Of a DNA stretch of 64,000 nt, positions 36,498 through 46,423 are shown piece by piece. This DNA is from Paractinoplanes polyasparticus (GTDB lineage: Bacteria > Actinomycetota > Actinomycetes > Mycobacteriales > Micromonosporaceae). Position numbers and translations under genes: made by a program. The notes under the pieces are model-generated. The model was not told the DNA's origin. It worked only from the letters and a program-made list of their open reading frames with translations, and searched no databases. The stretch spans positions 1-64,000 of the forward strand of contig NZ_JAHWFK010000013.1 of the NCBI RefSeq assembly GCF_019710575.1, given 5' to 3'. Each line of letters begins with the position of its first letter. Positions within the stretch are counted from its first letter, which is position 1.

Positions 36498-37640
36498 TTA
36501 CCGGCCTTCCTGGAGCCATTGCGCGGCCCGGGCCGCGCGGGCCCGGACCGAGGTCATGTCGTCGCCGAGCACCGTGACGTGCCCGATCTTGCGGCCCGGG
36601 CGGACCAGCTTGCCGTACAGGTGCACGCGGGCGCCGGGGTCGGTGGCGAAAAGGTGGTGCAGGCGCTCGTCGATCGAGATGCCGCCCGGTTCGCCGCCGA
36701 GCACGTTGGCCATCACGACCGCGGGCGCGGCGAGCGACGTCTCGCCCATCGGGTAGTCGAGCACGGCCCGCAGGTGCTGCTCGAACTGCGACGTGCGGGC
36801 GCCCTCGATCGTCCAGTGGCCGGAGTTGTGCGGGCGCATGGCGAGCTCGTTGACCACGATGCCGTCGACCGTCTCGAACAGCTCGACGGCGAGCAGGCCG
36901 ACCACGCCGAGCTCATGGGCGAGGTCGATCGCGAGCTGCTGGGCCTTCAGCGCCAGCGCCTCGTTCAGGCCCGGCGCGGGCGCGAGCACCTCGACGCAGA
37001 TGCCGTCCCGCTGCACTGTCTCGACCACCGGGTACGCCGCGACCTGCCCGAACGGCGAGCGAGCGACCAGGGCGGCGAGCTCACGGCGCAGCGGCACCCG
37101 CTCCTCGACGATCAGCGGCGTGCCGGTGGCCACCAGCTCGGCCGCTTCCTGAGGGCCGCCGAGCATCCAGACGCCCTTGCCGTCGTACCCGCCGCGGGTG
37201 GCCTTGGCCACCACCGGCCAGACGCCGCCCGCGAAGGTCTCGATGTCTTCGGCCGACTCGACTCGGCCCCACCGCGGCACCGGGGCGCCCAGCTCAGCCA
37301 GCTGTTCGCGCATCAGGCCCTTGTCCTGCGCGAAGACCAGAGCCCGGGAGCCGGGGAAGATCTTGACGCCCTCGGCCTCGAGCGCCTCGATGTGCCCGGT
37401 CGGCACATGCTCGTGGTCGAAGGTGACCGCCTCACAGCCCTTGGCGAACTCGCGCAGCGTCGCCAGATCGGTGTGTGTGCCGATCCGCACATCGGCCGCG
37501 ACCAGCGCGGCACTGTCATCGGGCGACACGCTCAGCACGCGCAGTGACTGACCGAGAGAAATCGCGGCCTGGTGGGTCATCCGGGCCAGTTGGCCCCCGC
37601 CCACCATGCCGACCACAGGCAGACCGGTTCGGGTATCCAT
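36498..37640 (-). CDS. purK: 5-(carboxyamino)imidazole ribonucleotide synthase
   Basis: Protein of 380 residues with an ATP-grasp fold. GMVGGGQLARM at the N terminus, KATRGGYDGKGVW (ATP-grasp) and NELAMRPHNSGHWTIEG are present. It makes N5-CAIR from AIR, ATP and bicarbonate, feeding PurE encoded next. GGACGAG lies upstream of ATG 37640. Confidence 0.97.
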   Translation of the reverse strand: MDTRTGLPVVGMVGGGQLARMTHQAAISLGQSLRVLSVSPDDSAALVAADVRIGTHTDLATLREFAKGCEAVTFDHEHVPTGHIEALEAEGVKIFPGSRALVFAQDKGLMREQLAELGAPVPRWGRVESAEDIETFAGGVWPVVAKATRGGYDGKGVWMLGGPQEAAELVATGTPLIVEERVPLRRELAALVARSPFGQVAAYPVVETVQRDGICVEVLAPAPGLNEALALKAQQLAIDLAHELGVVGLLAVELFETVDGIVVNELAMRPHNSGHWTIEGARTSQFEQHLRAVLDYPMGETSLAAPAVVMANVLGGEPGGISIDERLHHLFATDPGARVHLYGKLVRPGRKIGHVTVLGDDMTSVRARAARAAQWLQEGR

Positions 37641-37652
37641 CGCTCGTCCAGC

Positions 37653-39641
<1,989 letters not shown>

Positions 39642-39757
39642 AGGCCAACCTTGCCACATCGCAGCTCCACCTCGGCGATCTGTACGCGAAGCCGGGCAAT
39701 CTCCCAATCTCTGCGCTCTCCCAGTAGTATGGCGATTAGGAGATGGGAGGGAGCGCG

Positions 39758-40192
39758 ATGACAGGCCGGACTATCGAAGTCGACGATGAGGTGTTCGCCT
39801 TCTTGCAGCAGCATTGCGAACCGCTGGTTGACACTCCCAACGATGTGTTACGCCGACTACTACTCAACGCAGAGGTTGAAGACCCTCAGCATAAGACTGC
39901 ACTCCCCAGGAAACGGCTGCGGCGACGACCCGGGGCCCTGATGCCTTTGCTCAATGCCGGCGTCGTCGCCGCCGGCGACCTGCTGCGACACGAACAACCC
40001 AGACGACGCATGGCTCACGAGGCGACCGTCACCAGCCGCGGCTGGTTGGAACTGCCGGACGGCAGCCAGTTCTCGACTCCGTCGCGGGCTCTCGCGGAGC
40101 AGACAGGCACCACGATCAACGGCTGGCTCTACGTCCACGTGCCTAGTGGCCGGTCACTCTACGAACTCCGCGCTCAAGTTGGACAGGATTGA
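39758..40192 (+). CDS. DNA-binding-like protein: SeqA-type N terminus plus RAMA-type domain
   Basis: Protein of 144 residues. The N terminus ([32 protein letters not shown]) resembles the ribbon-helix region of SeqA-like proteins. The C terminus ([17 protein letters not shown], then [44 protein letters not shown]) matches the RAMA domain, a winged-helix found with restriction and modification enzymes. ATG 39758 follows GGGAGGGAG; an ATG at 39743 has no room for a ribosome site. Base composition is less GC-rich than neighbours, suggesting acquisition. The sequence CTCCCAATCTC occurs on both sides (39701 and 40200). Confidence 0.78.
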   Translation: MTGRTIEVDDEVFAFLQQHCEPLVDTPNDVLRRLLLNAEVEDPQHKTALPRKRLRRRPGALMPLLNAGVVAAGDLLRHEQPRRRMAHEATVTSRGWLELPDGSQFSTPSRALAEQTGTTINGWLYVHVPSGRSLYELRAQVGQD

Positions 40193-40324
40193 GCTTGCGC
40201 TCCCAATCTCCAGACTCTACGATTTGGAGCATTGGCGGGCTAGATCGTCTAAGACATCCGCGCGCTCGGGTCGGCGAGATGGCTTCGTGGGCCGTATCGC
40301 AGCCCCTCAGCCCATGCATGCAAA

Positions 40325-40365
40325 ACCCCGGCAGCATGCCCTCGCGGGCAGAGGCGAACCGGGGT
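40325..40365. terminator. two-tier hairpin between the RAMA and Abi genes
   Basis: ACCCCGG (40325-40331) pairs with CCGGGGT (40359-40365) and encloses TGCCC-TCGC-GGGCA; TCTTCT follows on the plus strand. It may end transcription of the RAMA gene or attenuate the Abi gene that starts 46 bases later. Confidence 0.5.
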
Positions 40366-40411
40366 CTTCTGCCGAAGCATAGCGCGGTTTGACGACAAGA
40401 GGGAGACAGAC

Positions 40412-41098
40412 GTGCGGGCGGCCGACCTGGCGATGATTGAGCAACGTCTGTCACCCGAGCGCCTCGGCCCGTACAAGCGTGCATGCGGTGGCAGCCTCGA
40501 AACGGCTCTTGCGCTCTACCGGTGGAACGCCGAGGTCACAGCCGCGCTCGCGTCGACCATCGGCCATGTCGAAGTAACGTTGCGAAACGCCCTCCACCAA
40601 GAACTTGAGGCTTGGTCCGCTCGAACGTTCGAGGAGCCCCGCTGGTACCTCAACCCCCCATCACGAACCCGGCCGAACGGTTTTCTCTTCGCCGAAGCCC
40701 TCGGAGACATCGCCAAGGCAAGGACTCGCGCCGCACGTAATGCAGGGCCAGAGACGCCTGGGCGTGTTGTCGCGGAACTCAATCTTGGTTTCTGGCGGTT
40801 TCTTCTAGCTCGCCGGTATGACCGTGGGCTTTGGCACCCGTGTCTGCACAGGGCATTCTCTCGGCAGAGGCGTGTGACCGTCTTCGACGCGGTTGGTCAG
40901 CTACACGAAGCACGCAACCGCATGGCACACCACGAGCCAATGTTCAACCGACCGTTAGCCGGCCTGTACCAAACTTCGCTACAGATAGCCGAATGGATCT
41001 GCCCGACGATTCGGCTCTGGATCGAGGAGTGCAGCTCAGTCACCGCCGCGCTCGCTGCCCGACCTACTGGCAACTCCGATTCACGGCTGAACTCATAA
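40412..41098 (+). CDS. Abi-family protein with HEPN-type R-x4-H motif
   Basis: Protein of 228 residues with the actinobacterial Abi-like features: GHVEVTLRNALHQEL, LNLGFWRFLLARRYDRGLWHP and LHEARNRMAHHEPMF, where R-N-R-M-A-H gives the R-x4-H signature of HEPN RNases. Proteins of this type can act in abortive infection; that role is inferred. GTG 40412 is preceded by GAGGGAG. It is encoded next to the RAMA gene, and both have lower GC than surrounding genes. Confidence 0.82.
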   Translation: MRAADLAMIEQRLSPERLGPYKRACGGSLETALALYRWNAEVTAALASTIGHVEVTLRNALHQELEAWSARTFEEPRWYLNPPSRTRPNGFLFAEALGDIAKARTRAARNAGPETPGRVVAELNLGFWRFLLARRYDRGLWHPCLHRAFSRQRRVTVFDAVGQLHEARNRMAHHEPMFNRPLAGLYQTSLQIAEWICPTIRLWIEECSSVTAALAARPTGNSDSRLNS

Positions 41099-41114
41099 GG
41101 CAGCGCTGATGATC

Positions 41115-43667
41115 CTACGAGGCGTCGTCGGCGCGTAGGGGGCGGATGTTGGCCGGGGCGGCCTCGGCCAGGGCGGTGAGCGCTTGGACGATCTTGTCGG
41201 CGGGCATCGGCTTGCAGAAGTGGTAGCCCTGAGCGGTGGGGCAGTTGAGGGCGATGAGGGCGGCCCGCTGTTCGATCGTCTCGACGCCCTCGGCCACCAC
41301 GCGGACGCCGAGTCGGGCGCCCAGTTCGACGGCGCCGCGGACCACGGCCTCGGCGGCCGGGGACTCGATCATGTCGTCGACGAAGGAGCGGTCGATCTTG
41401 ATTTCGTCGACCGGGACGCGGGTGACTATGGCCAGGGAGGAGTAGCCCGTGCCGAAGTCGTCCAGGGAGAGCTGGACGCCCATGTCGCGCAGTTCGGCCA
41501 GCACCTCGTCGACGATGCGTTCCTGGCTGACCGCCACCGACTCGGTGATCTCGAGAACCAGGTAGGCGGCCGGTGCGCGGTGGCGGCGCAGCGCCTCGGC
41601 GACCTGGGCCGGGAAGCCGGGGTCGAGCAGGCTGCGGGCCGAGACGTTGACCGAGACCGGCACGTCGATGCCGACGGCCTGCCAGCTGCCCGCGGCTTCG
41701 AGCGCCAGGTCGAGCACCCGCGCCGTGAACGCCGTCTGCAGTTCGGCCGAGTGCTCGACGGCGGGTACGAAATCGCCGGGTGAGAGCTGGCCGCGGCGGG
41801 GGTGCCGCCAGCGTACGAGGGCCTCGGCGCCGGTCGGCGCGGCGGTGATCAGGTCGACCGCGGGCTGCAGGTGCAGCAGGATCTGGTCGTCGGCGGCCAG
41901 GGCGTCCTGGAGCTCGGCCAGCAGGGCGAGCGCGTCGGTGGTGACCGCGTCCTGGCCGGGGTCGAACGCGCTGACCGCCAGCTGCTGCCGTTTGGCCTGG
42001 TTGAGGGCGAGCGAAGCCCGCCGGACGAGCTCGCCGAGATCGACGCCGCCGGCCGGGCTGACCGCCACCCCGACCGCCACCTCGACGGCGAGCCGCACCC
42101 CGGAGACCTCCAGGGGCCGGATGAGATGCTCGACCAGCTCGCGGGCGCGGCGCAGGGCCGCCGGCAGCGGGCTGGGCTGCTCGTGCGGCCGCACAGCGGA
42201 GTCGCTGACGGCGGTCACGGTCGGGATGAGCAGGGCGAACTCGTCGTCGCCGGTGCGGGCCACCAGCTCGCCGGCGCGGGCCAGCTCGGTCAGCCGCTCG
42301 GCCACCACACGCAACACTTCGTCGCCGTGCCGGTGGCCCAGGGTGCCGTTGACCTCGCGGAAGTCGTTGATGTCGAGCAGCAGCAGCGCGACCGGACGCT
42401 GCCGGTCGAAGGAGCGCAGCAGCCGGTCGCCGTCGGTCAGGAGCGTGCTGCGGTTGAGCAAACCGGTCAGCCTGTCCTTGGTGAGGTCCTGGGTGATCTG
42501 CTGTTCGAGCCCGGCCAGCCGGCTGCGGGTGGACGCGTCGTGCAGAGCCCCGGCCAGAGCGTCGCCGAAGGCCGAGATGGCAGCCTCGTCGCGCGGGGCG
42601 GGCAGGGTGGGGCCGGACAGCCAGACGGTGAGTTCGCCGACCGGGTCGCCGGCCACCGCCATCGCCCGGGTGATCGCGGGGCCGGGCAGCCCGGCGATCG
42701 CGTTGTCGAGGCCCGGTCCGTCCTCGGCGTAGCGGCGCTCGCCGTCGCCGTCGCCGCCGCGCACCTCGATCTCGACCCGGCGGGCGCCGAAGACTTCGAG
42801 GGCCGCGGTCAGACCGGCCCGGGCCACCTCGGCCTCGGTGCCGCCGGGCAGCGTCGCTGTGGCGGCCGAGAACGACTCCCACATGCGGCGTTCCTCCTCG
42901 GCGCGCAGGTGGAAGCGGTAGGTGCGCTGGAGCAGCCAGAGCCCGGGCGCGAACGCGAGCAGCCAGAGCGGGCCGTCGACAATGGCGTGGCCCGCGGCCA
43001 GGCCGACCACCACGTTGCCCACGAACATCGGGATCTTCGCGTACGAGGCCCGCAGCAGGATCTGCCGGGCCGTGGCGTCCCGGTGCAGGCTGAGGGTGAG
43101 CGTGGCCAGGCCGAACGTGATGAGCAGGTAGGTCAGTGCGCCGGCCAGCAGGCCGATCGTCATGCGCGTGCTGAGCACCGCCGCGTCGCCCGCCACCAGA
43201 ACCGTCACCGCGGTGGCGCCGGCTGCCCCGAGGCTCAGTGAGGCAGCCAGGTGGGCCAGTTCGGCGGTGTTGCGGTGCGAATCCCACCAGGACAGCAGTG
43301 CCCAGGCCAGGAGCGCGCCGGCCAGAGTGGCCGCGGGCAGCCAGCCGGGCGGCGCCACCACGAAGCCGATGATGAAGGCGGCCTCACCCCAGCTGACCGA
43401 CACCATGCCGCGGCCGAGCCGGAAGCGCAGGCGGGCCAGTTGCCCAGCGATGATCACGACCACGGCGAGCGCGGCGCCGACGACCGGAGTCATCGGACGG
43501 TCGGCCGGACGGTCGAGCGGCAGGAGGACACCGAGGACGGCCAGCAGCACGGCCGAACTGATCACCGTGACGGTGAGCGCGCGCACCCCGCGCGAGCGAC
43601 CGGCGAGGCCCGCCGCGTCGCTGAAGGAGCGGCGGACGGGGGCCTCCCTGACCGGCCGGGCGGTCAC
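41115..43667 (-). CDS. membrane GGDEF-EAL protein, likely c-di-GMP phosphodiesterase
   Basis: Protein of 850 residues. About eight membrane helices (MASE-like sensor) in the first 260 residues, a linker region, a GGDEF domain whose signature reads RTGDDEF rather than RxGGDEF, and a C-terminal EAL domain with EALVRW, DDFGTGYSSL, KIDRSF and EGVET intact. The EAL part should hydrolyse c-di-GMP; the GGDEF part is probably inactive as a cyclase. GTG 43667 has GTGGGG six bases before it; a GTG at 43679 is the alternative. A perfect 14-bp palindrome lies upstream. Confidence 0.9.
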   Translation of the reverse strand: MTARPVREAPVRRSFSDAAGLAGRSRGVRALTVTVISSAVLLAVLGVLLPLDRPADRPMTPVVGAALAVVVIIAGQLARLRFRLGRGMVSVSWGEAAFIIGFVVAPPGWLPAATLAGALLAWALLSWWDSHRNTAELAHLAASLSLGAAGATAVTVLVAGDAAVLSTRMTIGLLAGALTYLLITFGLATLTLSLHRDATARQILLRASYAKIPMFVGNVVVGLAAGHAIVDGPLWLLAFAPGLWLLQRTYRFHLRAEEERRMWESFSAATATLPGGTEAEVARAGLTAALEVFGARRVEIEVRGGDGDGERRYAEDGPGLDNAIAGLPGPAITRAMAVAGDPVGELTVWLSGPTLPAPRDEAAISAFGDALAGALHDASTRSRLAGLEQQITQDLTKDRLTGLLNRSTLLTDGDRLLRSFDRQRPVALLLLDINDFREVNGTLGHRHGDEVLRVVAERLTELARAGELVARTGDDEFALLIPTVTAVSDSAVRPHEQPSPLPAALRRARELVEHLIRPLEVSGVRLAVEVAVGVAVSPAGGVDLGELVRRASLALNQAKRQQLAVSAFDPGQDAVTTDALALLAELQDALAADDQILLHLQPAVDLITAAPTGAEALVRWRHPRRGQLSPGDFVPAVEHSAELQTAFTARVLDLALEAAGSWQAVGIDVPVSVNVSARSLLDPGFPAQVAEALRRHRAPAAYLVLEITESVAVSQERIVDEVLAELRDMGVQLSLDDFGTGYSSLAIVTRVPVDEIKIDRSFVDDMIESPAAEAVVRGAVELGARLGVRVVAEGVETIEQRAALIALNCPTAQGYHFCKPMPADKIVQALTALAEAAPANIRPLRADDAS

Positions 43668-43698
43668 GGAAAACCCCACTTGAGCAGTGGCACTCGCG

Positions 43699-43712
43699 GA
43701 TGCACGTGCATC
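43699..43712. promoter_or_regulatory. perfect 14-bp palindrome upstream of the GGDEF-EAL gene
   Basis: GATGCACGTGCATC is fully self-complementary and lies 20-33 bases upstream of the 43679 start codon (32-45 of the 43667 start). It is flanked by direct copies of CAGTGG. This is a candidate operator; the regulator is unknown. Confidence 0.4.
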
Positions 43713-43758
43713 TGCAGTGGAGAAAACGGGGGGCGGGGAATGGTCATTTTCGGCGCCC

Positions 43759-43802
43759 CCTTCCGCGCAGGGATCAGGGGCGGTTAAGCCCCCGGCGGAA
43801 GG
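43759..43802. terminator. stacked hairpin in the spacer before the GGDEF-EAL gene
   Basis: CCTTCCGC (43759-43766) pairs with GCGGAAGG (43795-43802), with an inner GGGGC-GGTTAA-GCCCC stem. It lies between the stop of the small membrane gene (43917) and the start of the GGDEF-EAL gene, both on the minus strand, so it may terminate the mca operon. No T-run follows. Confidence 0.4.
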
Positions 43803-43916
43803 CTAAATCAATACCGATGAACAGAACAGGGCTTGACGCACGACGCGTATCGCCCTTACGTCAGACCAATACGGTGTGTGTCGTCCACCGTCGAGCGAGA
43901 ACCGCCTGCGACGTGG

Positions 43917-44273
43917 TCAAACGCGACGGTTGTCGCCGTCGGCGGAGTCGCCGTCACCCTGCGTAGTAATGCCCGTGACCTCGTTATCCGCGGCGGCGCC
44001 GGCCGTCGAGGATCGATCCGCTTCGACGTCTGAGGCCGCCTCACCGGCGCCGGAACGTTCGAGATCGGCATTGAGCCGGGCGATCTCGGCCTCACGCTGC
44101 GTCTGCTTCACGTCAGGAAAACTGTCGGGAAGCCGACGCAAGCGCTTGTTCATGTTGCGGATCAGCAGAACAGTCGCTATGGACATGAGCACGATGACGA
44201 ACAGCCCCATCGGGCCGGCCAGGCCGCCCGAGCGGGTGTCGCCGAAGTTGTTGACCGCGACGGTGATGTCCAT
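43917..44273 (-). CDS. small membrane protein paired with mca
   Basis: Protein of 118 residues with one membrane segment (GPMGLFVIVLMSIATVLLI) at about 20-38, followed by a basic patch (RNMNKRLRRLPDSFPD) and an acidic tail. This matches the small protein encoded after mca in many actinobacteria (for example Rv1083 after Rv1082). Function unknown. It follows the mca stop by 58 bases on the same strand. Confidence 0.82.
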   Translation of the reverse strand: MDITVAVNNFGDTRSGGLAGPMGLFVIVLMSIATVLLIRNMNKRLRRLPDSFPDVKQTQREAEIARLNADLERSGAGEAASDVEADRSSTAGAAADNEVTGITTQGDGDSADGDNRRV

Positions 44274-44331
44274 GGGCCGAGTTTAGGCCTTCGGACTGCT
44301 GACGGGCGGCGGGCGGGTGGCCGAAGGGGTC

Positions 44332-45213
44332 TCAGCGGGCCTCGACCGACTCGCGGATGCCCGCGAACAGGTCGGACTCGGGAACGGGGCTGTCGACCAG
44401 GGAGCGGGCCAGCTCGAAGTCTTCGGTCGGCCACACCTTCTGCTGGAGCTCGAGCGGAATCTTGAACCAGAAGCCGTCGGGATCGACCTGGGTCGCGTGG
44501 GCGCGCAGAGCGTTGTCGCGGACCTCGAAGTATTCGCCGCACTCGACCCGGGTGGTGATCTTGTCGCCCCGGTCCTCCCGGTCGTTCCACTTCTCGAGCC
44601 ACTCGCCGTAGGGGGATTCGAGCCCGGCCGCCAGCATGCCCTCGTGCAGGGCGAGCATGCGCGCCCTGGTCCACCCCGAGTTGTAGTAGAGCTTCATCGG
44701 CTGCCACGGCTCGCCCAGCTCGGGGTACGCCTCGGGGTCGCCGGCCTTGTCGAAGGCCACCACCGAGACGTTGTGGCACATGATGTGGTCGGGGTGGGGG
44801 TAGCCGCCGTTCTCGTCATAGGTGGTCATGACGTGGGGACGGAACTCGCGGATCAGCTTGATCAGCGGGATGGCGGCCGTTTCCGGATCTTGCAGGCCGA
44901 AGCAACCCTCGGGCAGCGGGGGCAGCGGGTCGCCCTCGGGCAGGCCCGAGTCGATGAAGCCGAGCCAGGACTGCTCGACGCCCAGGATCGCGCGCGCCTC
45001 GTCCATCTCGGCGCGGCGGATGGTGGTGATGTTCTCGAGCACGTCGGGGCGGTCCATCTTGGGGTTGAGCACGCTGCCGCGCTCGCCGCCGGTACACGTC
45101 GCGACCATCACCCGAACGCCCTCGGCGACGTAACGCGCCATGGTGGCGGCGCCCTTGCTGGATTCGTCGTCGGGGTGCGCGTGCACCGCCATGAGACGCA
45201 ACTGCTCAGCCAC
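44332..45213 (-). CDS. mca: mycothiol S-conjugate amidase
   Basis: Protein of 293 residues that hydrolyses mycothiol conjugates of drugs and electrophiles to release mercapturic acids. The zinc motif AVHAHPDDESS at residues 9-19 and the later HPDHIMCH are present, with TCTGGERG and the Mca-type central region. GTG 45213 follows AAGGAG at five bases. The small membrane protein gene follows. Confidence 0.95.
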   Translation of the reverse strand: MAEQLRLMAVHAHPDDESSKGAATMARYVAEGVRVMVATCTGGERGSVLNPKMDRPDVLENITTIRRAEMDEARAILGVEQSWLGFIDSGLPEGDPLPPLPEGCFGLQDPETAAIPLIKLIREFRPHVMTTYDENGGYPHPDHIMCHNVSVVAFDKAGDPEAYPELGEPWQPMKLYYNSGWTRARMLALHEGMLAAGLESPYGEWLEKWNDREDRGDKITTRVECGEYFEVRDNALRAHATQVDPDGFWFKIPLELQQKVWPTEDFELARSLVDSPVPESDLFAGIRESVEAR

Positions 45214-45322
45214 AGAAACTCCTTGTACCTGACCCGCGGCAGGCGAGCCGGTGTCGGCTGCGAAGATGGACCCTGCCATTCTTGCGGATCCCCCCGACAA
45301 GAAACGCACGAGAGGTGCCGAG

Positions 45323-45742
45323 GTGAGCGAGACGCGCACCACAGACCCGGTGTTCCCGCCGGGCCGCTACGGACGGCGCCGGTCCGGCCGCCGCCGATCG
45401 GTGCTGCCCCTCGTCGTGCTCATTGTCGTGGTGGCAGCCTCGCTGCTGCTCTCGGTGCGGCTCTTCCAGCAGTTCGGCCGGACAGACTACGAGCCGCAGA
45501 TCGTCGGCTGGGACGAGCCGTCGGCCGCCGTGCTGAACATCGAGTTCAAGGTGCGCGTCCCGGCCGGCCAACCGGCCGAGTGCGTGCTGCGCGCCCGCGA
45601 CTACGACGGCTTCGAGGTGGGGCGGCGGACAGTCGTCGTACGACCCACCGGGAATGAAACGACAATCGACGCGAAGGAGACGGTGCCCACCACGGCCCGG
45701 GCCAGCGTCGGGGATGTCCTGAGCTGCCGGCCACCGGCCTGA
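45323..45742 (+). CDS. DUF4307-family membrane protein
   Basis: Protein of 139 residues: the N-terminal VFPPGRYG motif, basic cluster, one membrane helix (VLPLVVLIVVVAASLLLSV) and an outside beta domain (VLNIEFKVRVPAGQPAECVLRARDYDGFEVG). This is the DUF4307 pattern, conserved in actinobacteria near mca and greA; function unknown. GTG 45323 is preferred because GAGAGG is seven bases upstream. Confidence 0.88.
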   Translation: MSETRTTDPVFPPGRYGRRRSGRRRSVLPLVVLIVVVAASLLLSVRLFQQFGRTDYEPQIVGWDEPSAAVLNIEFKVRVPAGQPAECVLRARDYDGFEVGRRTVVVRPTGNETTIDAKETVPTTARASVGDVLSCRPPA

Positions 45743-45811
45743 GGAATCCGCACAAGATCGCACGAAACCGGCGGCGTGCATACCGCTGGTAAGGTTAGTG
45801 ATTCGCTCCGT

Positions 45812-45843
45812 TCAGCATCCGGTCCAGGGGTGCTGAGCGTTTT
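45812..45843 (+). terminator. hairpin plus T-run in the greA leader
   Basis: TCAGCA (45812-45817) pairs with TGCTGA (45831-45836) and is followed by GCG and TTTT (45840-45843). It lies 41 bases before greA and 70 bases after the DUF4307 stop, so it may be a terminator of DUF4307 or an attenuator in the greA mRNA. Confidence 0.5.
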
Positions 45844-45883
45844 CCATTTAATGACGTCCCCCGTTCCAGCAAGGAGATCGCGC

Positions 45884-46378
45884 ATGGCCAGTTCAGAGGC
45901 GCCCAAGACCTGGCTTTCTCAGGACGCTCACGACCGGCTGCAGACCGAGCTCGACGAGATGATCGCCGCGCGTCCGGCCGTCGCCGCGGAGATCAACGCG
46001 CGTCGCGAAGAGGGCGACCTTCGCGAGAACGGCGGCTACCACGCGGCCCGCGAGGAGCAGAGCCGGCAGGAAGGCCGGATCCTCTACTTGAAGGAGTTCC
46101 TGCGCAACGCCGAGGTCGGCGAGGTTCCCACCGCCGACAAGGTCGGCCCCGGCTCGGTCGTCACGATCTACTTCGACGACGACCAGAGCGACACCGAGAC
46201 GTTCCTGCTCGGCTCGCGCGAGATCTCCTCCACCACCGACCTCACGGTCTACAGCCCCGAGTCGGCACTCGGCACGGCCATCCTCGGCGCGGCCGAGGGC
46301 CAGACTGTCACCTACACGGCGCCCAGCGGCTCCGACATCAAGGTGACCGTGGTCAAGTTCGGCCCGTTCGAGGGCTGA
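45884..46378 (+). CDS. greA: transcription elongation factor GreA
   Basis: Protein of 164 residues that rescues back-tracked RNA polymerase by stimulating transcript cleavage. N-terminal coiled coil (LQTELDEMIAARPAVAAEINARREEGDLRENGGYHAAREEQ) carries the acidic tip GDLRENGGY; the C-terminal FKBP-like domain follows. AAGGAG lies eight bases before ATG 45884. Confidence 0.97.
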   Translation: MASSEAPKTWLSQDAHDRLQTELDEMIAARPAVAAEINARREEGDLRENGGYHAAREEQSRQEGRILYLKEFLRNAEVGEVPTADKVGPGSVVTIYFDDDQSDTETFLLGSREISSTTDLTVYSPESALGTAILGAAEGQTVTYTAPSGSDIKVTVVKFGPFEG

Positions 46379-46391
46379 GAGCTTGGCGAGA

Positions 46392-46420
46392 GGCCCGCGG
46401 CGATGCGCCGCGGGCCATTT
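46392..46420. terminator. strong bidirectional terminator
   Basis: GGCCCGCGGCG (46392-46402) and CGCCGCGGGCC (46406-46416) form a perfect 11-bp stem with a 3-base loop, followed by ATTTT, between the convergent greA and threonine dehydratase genes. Confidence 0.9.
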
Positions 46421-46423
46421 TCG

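Noticed and set aside
36222..37547. Long plus-strand open frame opposite purE/purK
   Set aside because: Antisense shadow of two clearly recognised purine genes.
43680..43830. c-di-GMP (GEMM) riboswitch before the GGDEF-EAL gene
   Set aside because: The conserved GEMM core and paired helices are not found; only a palindrome and one stacked hairpin are visible.
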